From contig JAKLEJ010000050.1 of the NCBI GenBank assembly GCA_022711695.1, positions 1 to 13,297 of the forward strand: 13,297 bases of DNA, in the 5' to 3' direction. The translations under genes and the position numbers were made by a program. Origin of the DNA: Verrucomicrobiota bacterium (GTDB taxonomy: Bacteria > Verrucomicrobiota > Verrucomicrobiia > Limisphaerales > JACRJZ01). The notes below the pieces were generated by a model. It searched no databases, was not told where the DNA came from, and saw only the letters and a program-made list of their open reading frames with translations. This document shows positions 8,189 to 13,297 of this stretch, piece by piece (positions within the stretch are counted from its first letter, which is position 1; every line of letters begins with the position of its first letter).

Positions 8189-8917
8189 TCAGGAGGCGCG
8201 CAGACGGCCCCTGGCGGCGACAAGAGCCAGGCAACTCAAGCCAAGCAGAAGGACACTCGCCCCGCCGTCAGGCGTCGCGTGAGGAGAGGGAGATGGGGCA
8301 GCGGCGAGTTGAACGCACAGGTTATCCAAAGCGACGGCCTGGAACCCGCCAAACCGAGTCAGGTAAGGGCCTGCGGCCACTCTCAACTCATCGAATCCAG
8401 CCGGGTCATTCCAGCCAACCACTGTTCCCCGACACGCCTCGAAGTAGCCGGAGCCGACCATCGAGCCGTCCTTCCACGTTTCCCAGCACGTGTTGATGAA
8501 CTGGTCGGCGAAAAACCCGTTTCCATAAAGAAACTCGAGTCCCTGGATCTCCCGCGAATCGGTTGTCGTGATCGAGACAAACCCCCTGTTGCCGCCTCCG
8601 CCATAGTAAAAACCAGTGGCGGGGCCGCGGCCAAAGGCGTCGAAACCCACGAACGTCAGCTCGGGCTCGGAGATCGTCAAACCGCCCTCGGTGTAACAGT
8701 CCACGCATGTAAAGGCTTTGGTGAGGCAATCAAAGGTGGCGGTGCGGTCGGCGGTGGTTACCGACGAGCCTGTGCCTATGGTTGTGACGGTCAGCGCCTT
8801 GCCCTCAAAGGCCAGGCCCGCCAACGCACCCAGGATCAGCGGTAAAACGCGTAATCCATATCCACAGGGACGCGACTCCGATTGGCTCGTCTTCATACTC
8901 TGCTCGCTTTCTTTCAT
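8189..8917 (-). CDS. VPDSG-CTERM sorting-domain surface protein
   Basis: 242 aa. The ATG at 8917 has GGAG 8 nt upstream; an ATG at 8896 (MKTSQSES) is a weaker alternative. Residues 22-37 (LRVLPLILGALAGLAF) are the hydrophobic core of a signal peptide. The C-terminus carries TPDGGASVLLLG from about residue 216, a hydrophobic helix, and a basic tail ARGRLRAS. This is the three-part VPDSG-CTERM signal (known from Verrucomicrobiota), with Thr for the first Val. Such proteins are processed by an exosortase and end up in the envelope or matrix; no exosortase gene is in the window. The middle part is predicted beta-rich (GGLTI, LTFVGFDAFG, GFDELRV, FQAVALDNLCV), like other CTERM-type proteins, and has six Cys that may form disulfides. 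Specific function unknown. Its promoter likely lies in the AT-rich stretch upstream. Confidence 0.85.
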   Translation of the reverse strand: MKESEQSMKTSQSESRPCGYGLRVLPLILGALAGLAFEGKALTVTTIGTGSSVTTADRTATFDCLTKAFTCVDCYTEGGLTISEPELTFVGFDAFGRGPATGFYYGGGGNRGFVSITTTDSREIQGLEFLYGNGFFADQFINTCWETWKDGSMVGSGYFEACRGTVVGWNDPAGFDELRVAAGPYLTRFGGFQAVALDNLCVQLAAAPSPSPHATPDGGASVLLLGLSCLALVAARGRLRAS

Positions 8918-8925
8918 CTTTTCGG

Positions 8926-8929
8926 CTCC
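8926..8929 (-). promoter_or_regulatory. Shine-Dalgarno GGAG deciding the VPDSG-CTERM gene start
   Basis: GGAG on the minus strand lies 8 nt before the ATG at 8917. The internal ATG at 8896 has no equal site. Confidence 0.55.
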
Positions 8930-9080
8930 GAAGAGGCAGCCGCAGTTTCGATTCGACCATGGGAGGGAGAACGACTGACTCCCCCCAACGGTGCATTAGC
9001 ATTGGGAGTGCCGGTTTTGCCGAAGGGGATTGCAGTTGCAGTCAAGTGTATATGTAAGACATTAGTAATGTAACTCTTAT

Positions 9081-9089
9081 AGTATAGCA
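9081..9089 (-). promoter_or_regulatory. Candidate extended -10 promoter of the VPDSG-CTERM gene
   Basis: Minus strand TGCTATACT: an extended -10 (TGn) joined to TATACT, 5 of 6 bases of the consensus. No good -35 lies 17 nt upstream, which extended -10 promoters can tolerate. The start would be near 9074, with a leader of about 155 nt. Confidence 0.4.
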
Positions 9090-9138
9090 TCAGCCTGAAC
9101 CTGGTCGTTGCCAGCAGGGCTCAAGCTGAGTTAATAGC

Positions 9139-9153
9139 GTAAATACGTTTTAC
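9139..9153. repeat. Short dyad GTAAA/TTTAC
   Basis: GTAAA (9139-9143) and TTTAC (9149-9153) flank a 5-nt centre. It directly abuts the larger dyad that begins at 9152. Confidence 0.4.
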
Positions 9154-9172
9154 ACTATTTCAAATATAGTGT
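9152..9172. repeat. Perfect 7-bp inverted repeat ACACTAT/ATAGTGT, operator-like
   Basis: ACACTAT (9152-9158) and ATAGTGT (9166-9172) flank a 7-nt centre, giving a 21-bp dyad of the size bound by dimeric helix-turn-helix regulators. No regulator gene is adjacent. Confidence 0.5.
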
Positions 9173-9225
9173 CACTATTGTAGCATTCAAATGACTTGTC
9201 AACAGTATTTTAAGACTATTTCAAA
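9154..9225. repeat. Direct repeat of ACTATTTCAAA
   Basis: The 11-mer ACTATTTCAAA occurs at 9154-9164 and again at 9215-9225, 61 bp apart (about six helical turns). ACTATT alone also occurs at 9174-9179. Confidence 0.5.
9163..9190 (-). promoter_or_regulatory. Second candidate promoter, overlapping a dyad
   Basis: Minus strand TTGAAT (9190-9185), 16-nt spacer, TATATT (9168-9163). A perfect TTGACA (9202-9197) with a 17-nt spacer to AATAGT (9179-9174) is an overlapping alternative. The -10 TATATT overlaps the dyad at 9152-9172, as expected if a repressor bound there. Confidence 0.35.
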
Positions 9226-9249
9226 AGATGTCATAATTTCCGACATTTT
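9225..9249. repeat. Inverted repeat around ATGTC/GACAT
   Basis: ATGTC (9228-9232) and GACAT (9242-9246) around a 9-nt centre. The pairing extends to 8 bp if one G-U pair is allowed. It is AT-rich and weak as an RNA hairpin; it could be a second binding site. Confidence 0.3.
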
Positions 9250-9557
9250 ATTCGTATTCGTTGGGATATCTCTCAGCTTGTAATGGGTCTGGCCCGTTCG
9301 GCGGATTGGAGCGCTTTCGCGCAGGGCCTTATGAGGCGGACGGCTGGAGCGATTGGGATCCTGAGGCGGCCTTGTCAGGGGATACGGATGGGCCGCAGGT
9401 TTCTCGAATGATAAGGATCAGCCAGGGTGCTTGTGACAGGATGAACGGCGGAGACGGGGCTTGAGGAGCGCTCTTCCCCCTGGCAAAGGCAGAGGGCTCG
9501 ATCGAAAGGAACTGGATCTGCCCCGTTGAGGGCGGGCAAGCGCCGGTATCGCAGCGC

Positions 9558-9581
9558 GGCCCCCCACGGCCAATGGGGGCC
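9558..9581 (-). terminator. GC hairpin just after the creatininase-family gene
   Basis: On the minus strand GGCCCCCA and TGGGGGGCC pair with one bulged G around a 7-nt loop, starting 2 nt after the stop codon. There is no U-tract, so it may act as a non-canonical terminator or protect the 3' end of the transcript. Confidence 0.5.
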
Positions 9582-9583
9582 GG

Positions 9584-10588
9584 CTACAGCTTGCGGGTGA
9601 GCGCCGCGATCTGTTCGAACTCCTCCTCGACGATCAGTCGGCCGTAGTCTGAGATGACTCCCTTGCCGATGTGCCGCCATGCGGTCCAAACCGCCTTTTC
9701 GGAAGCGGCCAACTCGAGTTGCCGGTTTACAAGGGCCGCCTCGGCATCGATGAACCGCTGCCGGGTGGCGGCATCCCACGCGGGCATCCGCCGGGCCAGT
9801 TTGCCCAGGCGGCTGACGATGGTTCCGGCGAGTCGTTGGCCGTCAGCGCGAGTGGCTTCCCGGGGATCGCGTCCGCCGACTCCCTTGTGAGGCGGTTGGC
9901 CCAGGCGCGACAGGTCCACGCTCTCAGGGTCCAGTTCGAGCATGAGCGCCGTCTCGCCCCAGGCGGCATGGTCTCCGTGGTAGCCAACGTCAAGCGCCAG
10001 GAAGTACTCGGGGGTGCCCAGCACGGGGATGCCCAGGGAGCGGCTCGCCCGCACTGCGGCTTGGCGGACGACGATCTGCTGGGCGGCGCCGTAGTGCCCG
10101 GTCAGAACGATCACGGCCTTGAAGCCCTGTCGCGCGGCTTCCCGGCAGAGCTTTTCCACCCAGCCGTGCACCAGGACCGAGTGAACGTCGTTCTCCGGCT
10201 CCATGACAAACGTGTGCGGCTCGTCCAGGCCGCCCACGCCGCCATAGAGCGGCGGGGCCACGAGGCCGCCGCCCTGCCGGGCCGCGCGCACGCACAGGTG
10301 ATGGGCTTTCACGGCGTCCAGGCCCACGATGTTATGGAGGCCGTGCCATTCGATGGTCCCCAGCGGCTGGAACAACACCGGGCAGGCGAGCATGGCCTGG
10401 TCAATCTCCCGGGGACGGAGCCTTTCGAGTTGGACCTCTCGGGGCGGGCTGTCTTTCTCGGGCGCAGTCGTGGAGGCTGACTGCCGTTGGGCGGTCGGTT
10501 CGGCGGCCGGCGATGGAATCGCGGCGCCCAAAACCGCGCCGGTTCCCAAATTGCGCAGGAACGCGCGTCGTTGCATCGCAGGTTGCAT
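9584..10588 (-). CDS. Creatininase-family amidohydrolase with Tat signal
   Basis: 334 aa from the ATG at 10588; an ATG at 10576 would give 330 aa, and neither has a clear Shine-Dalgarno. The open frame extends further up to 10720, but that part lies inside the upstream gene and reads as noise. Residues 7-24 (RRAFLRN, then a Gly/Ala hydrophobic stretch) form a Tat signal. Glu80 and His82 (GTIEWHG) and Asp91 have exactly the spacing of the creatininase metal ligands Glu34, His36 and Asp45. His165 (TGHYG) corresponds to His120. ETALML (Glu212) is also typical. The ligand Glu122 of true creatininase is Gly167 here, and the usual Asn of the NGH motif is Thr163, so creatinine itself is unlikely as substrate. 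It probably hydrolyses a cyclic or linear amide outside the cytoplasm. It follows the DMFase-like gene by 43 bp. Confidence 0.86.
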   Translation of the reverse strand: MQPAMQRRAFLRNLGTGAVLGAAIPSPAAEPTAQRQSASTTAPEKDSPPREVQLERLRPREIDQAMLACPVLFQPLGTIEWHGLHNIVGLDAVKAHHLCVRAARQGGGLVAPPLYGGVGGLDEPHTFVMEPENDVHSVLVHGWVEKLCREAARQGFKAVIVLTGHYGAAQQIVVRQAAVRASRSLGIPVLGTPEYFLALDVGYHGDHAAWGETALMLELDPESVDLSRLGQPPHKGVGGRDPREATRADGQRLAGTIVSRLGKLARRMPAWDAATRQRFIDAEAALVNRQLELAASEKAVWTAWRHIGKGVISDYGRLIVEEEFEQIAALTRKL

Positions 10589-10631
10589 AAGGCGATCAGG
10601 TGTTCGATTGACGGGGTTGCGCTGGCCGCTT

Positions 10632-12203
10632 TCAGCGCATCCGCTCGAGCAGATTGCGGGTGATCTGCTGGACGCGGCGGTCGGGGCCTTGCGGCTCGGT
10701 ATAGACGCGCGGCCGCACATAGCCGGGCGGCTCGCTTAAGCCGTCGGCCCACCAGCAGCTCGAGGCATTGAACACGAAATTGCCGCGGGGCCCCGGGTAC
10801 ACCGTGGCCGCAAACGCGCCGCCGTTGGGCTTGCCCGGCGCCGACTGCGTGGGGGCCGTCGCCACGATTTCCAGCCCGGGAATGTCCGCCGGCTGGCCGT
10901 GCCATTCCCAGCCCACCAGGCCCGGAATGCCCTGTCCCTGCCGCAGGCCGGTGTTGGCGAAGAGCCAGTGGTCGGGCTTGGCGCACACCCAGTCGGCCCC
11001 GCCCGTGACCGGCGGGGTGCTGTGGGCGCCCAGGAGCGTGTTGGCGTGCGGACTGGCAAACGGAAACCGCGCCATCTCGGGGAACGACTTGAACTCGGAG
11101 GGCGTGCGCGGGCCGAAGATGTCGATCCGCTCGTAGGTCCGGTGGGGCCGCCCCTGGCCATCCGGGCTGAAGAGGATGCGGCCGTAGCAGGTGTTGCCCG
11201 AGAGAAAGGCCGCGCTGACGCCGCCCTCGATAGCGCGGCGGACATTGTGGAACATCTCGATGGACCAGTATTCGTCGTGGCCCACGGACAAGAACCCCTT
11301 CCCCCGGAGCAGCCCCTCGGCGTCCTCATGGGTGTCGAGGTTCGACAGATAGGTGACGTCATGGCCCTGCGCTTCCATCCAATAGGCCAGGGGAAACTCC
11401 CAGAGCAGGAACTCCCCCGAGCCCGTGGAAAGCGGCGCGTCGAAGATCTGGCAGTATTTGCCATAGGGCCGGTTGAAGCTCACCCGCACGTCCGGGCCCC
11501 AATACCAGAATTTGCGTCCGTCGTCGTAGAGGGCGTATTGATCCGGCCAGCGGTTATAGGCCTGCCAGGTGGTGTCCGAGCATTGGAAGAGAAAATCGGC
11601 CTGGCGGCGGTCGCGGACAATGAAGACCACGTAGCTCTGTAGGCCCTCGCGGCGAGCTGTCAGCTTGCCGAGATACACCCCGCTGACCCAGTCCGCGGGG
11701 ATGCGCAGCGTGGCGCAGGGCGTCCATTGGCAGTCGCGCAGCCGCTTGGGGCCCGCTGGCGGGTCGGGCTGGGGAGCGCCCTGGAAAGGCCCCAACTCCG
11801 TCATCAGCCGGCCGCCGGCGCCGCCATAGTAACCGAGGCGATACACCGCCAATGTGAACTCGGAAGCCGGATTGGCGCTGACATGAAAGGCGATGGTTTC
11901 GCCCGCGGAAACGCTCGTGCGCGAGCAATAGCCTTCGATCCAGGGGCAGCGGTACTTGGTCTGCGCGTGCACCCGCGTCTTGGTCAGCAGCCAGTCCCGC
12001 GTGCCCGGCCGGAGGTTCTCCCGGCGGACGAGGTCGGGAACGCGCCGCGCGAAGCGCGGTTCTGCGTCCCGGGTTTGCAGACGGGAACAGCCGGCCAGCG
12101 CCAGCGCCCCGCCCGCCCCGCCCAGCCGCCGCAGCATCTCTCTGCGGGTCAGAGCGGAAGAAGGACATCCAGCCTCGAGCCAAGGGAGATGCAGCGGGTT
12201 CAT
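10632..12203 (-). CDS. N,N-dimethylformamidase beta-subunit-like lipoprotein
   Basis: 523 aa. The N-terminus has a twin-arginine motif (TRREML, 19-24), a Gly/Ala/Leu stretch and a lipobox LAGC with Cys39, so it is probably a Tat-exported lipoprotein. The rest matches the large-subunit C-terminal domain of N,N-dimethylformamidase: a beta-sandwich region (about 85-200, with YRLGYYGG at 121-128), then WQAYNRW (213), VSFNRPYG (241-248), and GHDEYWS with His309 and Glu311. In the characterised enzyme a His-x-Glu pair plus Tyr residues hold a mononuclear iron; the HDE motif here fits that pair. The beta-subunit of the known enzyme is about 760 aa and has a small alpha-subunit. Here the protein is shorter and no alpha-subunit gene is nearby. 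The substrate may be another small or N-substituted amide. No Shine-Dalgarno is seen before the ATG. Confidence 0.85.
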   Translation of the reverse strand: MNPLHLPWLEAGCPSSALTRREMLRRLGGAGGALALAGCSRLQTRDAEPRFARRVPDLVRRENLRPGTRDWLLTKTRVHAQTKYRCPWIEGYCSRTSVSAGETIAFHVSANPASEFTLAVYRLGYYGGAGGRLMTELGPFQGAPQPDPPAGPKRLRDCQWTPCATLRIPADWVSGVYLGKLTARREGLQSYVVFIVRDRRQADFLFQCSDTTWQAYNRWPDQYALYDDGRKFWYWGPDVRVSFNRPYGKYCQIFDAPLSTGSGEFLLWEFPLAYWMEAQGHDVTYLSNLDTHEDAEGLLRGKGFLSVGHDEYWSIEMFHNVRRAIEGGVSAAFLSGNTCYGRILFSPDGQGRPHRTYERIDIFGPRTPSEFKSFPEMARFPFASPHANTLLGAHSTPPVTGGADWVCAKPDHWLFANTGLRQGQGIPGLVGWEWHGQPADIPGLEIVATAPTQSAPGKPNGGAFAATVYPGPRGNFVFNASSCWWADGLSEPPGYVRPRVYTEPQGPDRRVQQITRNLLERMR

Positions 12204-12212
12204 ACGATGGCT

Positions 12213-12240
12213 AGGCTAGGCCCCGGGTTCGGTTTGTCAA
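12213..12240 (-). promoter_or_regulatory. Candidate promoter giving a near-leaderless mRNA for the DMFase-like gene
   Basis: Minus strand TTGACA (12240-12235), 16-nt spacer, TAGCCT (12218-12213, 3 of 6 consensus). The -10 ends 9 nt before the ATG at 12203, so the transcript would start almost at the start codon. This agrees with the lack of a Shine-Dalgarno. Confidence 0.3.
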
Positions 12241-12262
12241 CCGCATCCGGCTGGCCTGAATC

Positions 12263-12281
12263 GCCGGCCCTGGCTGCCGGC
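12263..12281. terminator. GC hairpin, first of a tandem pair
   Basis: GCCGGC (12263-12268) and GCCGGC (12276-12281) pair around a 7-nt loop. It lies between the rhamnosidase stop and the DMFase-like promoter candidate. There is no T-run, so a terminator role is inferred from position. Confidence 0.35.
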
Positions 12282-12284
12282 TGA

Positions 12285-12308
12285 GCGGGCGGCAGAGGCG
12301 GCCGCCGC
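12285..12308. terminator. GC hairpin, second of a tandem pair
   Basis: GCGGGCGGC (12285-12293) pairs with GCCGCCGC (12301-12308), with one bulged G and a 7-nt loop. It begins about 60 nt after the rhamnosidase stop. It is strong but lacks a U-tract. Confidence 0.4.
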
Positions 12309-12368
12309 TTCCTTCGAGCGAGGCGAGCCGCAGACTCGGAATGGTTGCGGAGTGCCTCGAACGCCGGT

Positions 12369-13297
12369 TCAGGGCGCCTCGAAGGCGTAGCGGCCCGGTT
12401 CGAGCTGCAGGAACACGGCCCCGGGATCCGTGCCAGTCTGTTTCACTCCCAGGGCGCGAGCCAGCGGCTGGCCGTTTTCGGTGACCGCGGCGGCGTGGCG
12501 CGTGGGCAGGCGCAGGGTGGCGGTGGTGTTCGGCGGCACCACCGCCTGCACCCGGAGGCGGCCGTCCTTGATTTCCCATTCGCTGCGGATGCGCCCCAGT
12601 TCGGATTCATGGCTGGCGGTCACGCGCGTCAGTTCAGGCTGGCCGCAGATCCCGGGCTCGATGAGAAAGCGCTTGAAGCCGGCGCCGTCCGGACCCGGTT
12701 TGATGCCGGCCAGGCCCTCGATGGGCCAGGCCCCGATGTAAAGGTAGGAGCTGTGCAGTTGCGAAAGCTTGCCCTCCCAGTCCTCCCAGAGGGTGGTCGC
12801 CCCCTTCTTCAGCATGTGCCCCCAGCCCGGATAGTCTTCGCGCGTGGCCATGGTGTAGATGAGGTCGTTGCGCTCGTTTTCGATGAGGGCGCGGAAGAGG
12901 AACGCGCCGCCGGTGATGCCGGCATGGATGTGGCCGCGGCGACGAACGAGAATCTCGTCCTCGAGACGCTTCCAGACGCCCGCGCGCAATTCTCCCGGGG
13001 GCAGATCGACGTAGAGCGCCATGGCCTGGTAAGCCTGGGCGCCATTGGCGTAACTGTGGTCCGCCGGGCGAAAGAACTTGCGATGCACGGCCTCGCGCAC
13101 GGCCTCGGCGCGTTTGCGCCAGGATTCTGCCTGGGCGGCCTCCCCCAGGACCGACGCCGCGCGCGCCGCGCGGTCGAGGTTGTAGATCCAGTAGCAGTTG
13201 TTGAGGAAGAGCGTTTCGGGGGTGTCGCCGTTGACGCCCTCGGCCCCGGGCCAGAGCCAGTCGCCCAGGAAATCCCACTGGCCGCCCCAGCGCGCCA
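12369..13297 (-). CDS. GH78-like alpha-L-rhamnosidase, C-terminal part
   Basis: 308 residues are visible; the frame is open to the right edge, so the N-terminal part is outside the window. A GTG at 13100 is internal and not the start. The first residues (WDFLGDWLWPG, NNCYWIYNLDRAARA) belong to the alpha/alpha six-hairpin catalytic domain; GDWL is a GH78 hallmark. GHIHAGITGG and GATTLWEDWEG (Glu at about visible residue 171) follow; in characterised GH78 enzymes a catalytic Glu lies in the TxWE motif. LYIGAWPIEGLAGIKP and FKRFLIEP lead into the C-terminal beta-sandwich that ends the protein. The enzyme would release alpha-L-rhamnose from plant or microbial glycans. The N-terminus is not seen, so export cannot be judged. 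It is in the same direction as the amidohydrolase pair, 165 bp upstream, but separated from it by hairpins. Confidence 0.9.
   Translation of the reverse strand, partial: ARWGGQWDFLGDWLWPGAEGVNGDTPETLFLNNCYWIYNLDRAARAASVLGEAAQAESWRKRAEAVREAVHRKFFRPADHSYANGAQAYQAMALYVDLPPGELRAGVWKRLEDEILVRRRGHIHAGITGGAFLFRALIENERNDLIYTMATREDYPGWGHMLKKGATTLWEDWEGKLSQLHSSYLYIGAWPIEGLAGIKPGPDGAGFKRFLIEPGICGQPELTRVTASHESELGRIRSEWEIKDGRLRVQAVVPPNTTATLRLPTRHAAAVTENGQPLARALGVKQTGTDPGAVFLQLEPGRYAFEAP

Larger units (their letters stand above)
8918..9583. other. Long intergenic region with an AT-rich regulatory island
   Basis: About 670 bp without a convincing gene. Roughly 9040-9262 is strikingly AT-rich compared with the GC-rich surroundings and holds promoter-like elements, dyads and a direct repeat, listed separately. 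The segment 9263-9557 returns to normal composition; its small frames (for example 9261-9464 plus) have no recognisable protein. A strong hairpin sits at 9558-9581. Confidence 0.7.

Noticed and set aside
8054..8845. Plus-strand 263-codon frame
   Set aside because: It starts inside the DUF6504-like gene and then runs antisense to the VPDSG-CTERM gene; no recognisable protein.
9261..9464. Plus-strand 67-codon frame after the AT-rich island
   Set aside because: No Shine-Dalgarno, no family resemblance, and short enough to arise by chance at this base composition.
10589..10720. N-terminal extension of the creatininase-family gene
   Set aside because: It overlaps the end of the DMFase-like gene and would bury the Tat signal in the interior of the protein.
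10899..11642. Plus-strand 247-codon frame
   Set aside because: It is antisense to the conserved core of the DMFase-like gene and shows no domain.
1..13297. CRISPR arrays, tRNA or rRNA genes, transposases, phage or defence genes
   Set aside because: I looked for regularly spaced repeats, tRNA-like cloverleafs and mobile-element proteins and saw none.

Overview
The window is about 13.3 kb of GC-rich bacterial DNA that most likely comes from a Verrucomicrobiota genome, probably near Pedosphaera/Limisphaerales. The best marker is a secreted protein whose C-terminus reads TPDGGASVLLLG..., followed by a hydrophobic stretch and Arg residues. This is the pattern of the VPDSG-CTERM exosortase sorting signal, which is known mainly from Verrucomicrobiota. 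Several Tat-exported enzymes, a very large FG-GAP/ASPIC protein and a GH78 rhamnosidase fit the same lineage. There are eight credible protein genes, two of them cut by the window edges. I found no tRNA, rRNA, CRISPR array or transposase.

Layout: (1) 1-822, minus: Tat-signal sugar phosphate isomerase/epimerase, missing its C-terminus. (2) 823-1280: non-coding gap between divergent genes. (3) 1281-3503, plus: hybrid sensor kinase with 7 TM segments, PAS, HisKA, HATPase and REC. (4) 3585-7316, minus: secreted 1243-aa protein with 14 FG-GAP-type calcium motifs and two ASPIC/UnbV domains. (5) 7317-7758: gap with a possible promoter and a doubtful 97-codon leader ORF. (6) 7759-8088, plus: small DUF6504-like protein. 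(7) 8189-8917, minus: VPDSG-CTERM surface protein, fed from an AT-rich regulatory island at about 9040-9262. (8) 9584-12203, minus: two genes in a row, a creatininase-family enzyme and, upstream of it, an N,N-dimethylformamidase-beta-like lipoprotein. Both carry Tat motifs. (9) 12369-13297, minus: C-terminal part of a GH78-like alpha-L-rhamnosidase.

Working together: most genes suggest a cell-envelope lifestyle of breaking down plant-type polymers and small amides outside the cytoplasm. The DMFase-like and creatininase-like genes are 43 bp apart and probably form one transcript. They look like an exported amide-hydrolysis pair. Two tandem GC hairpins and a TTGACA element just before the DMFase-like start suggest that this pair is transcribed separately from the rhamnosidase. 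The other genes look like single transcription units.

I did not find a clearly new defence or mobile system. The most unusual items are the exported amidohydrolase pair with its possible leaderless promoter, the AT-rich island whose dyad overlaps a promoter-like element, and the duplicated FG-GAP/ASPIC architecture.
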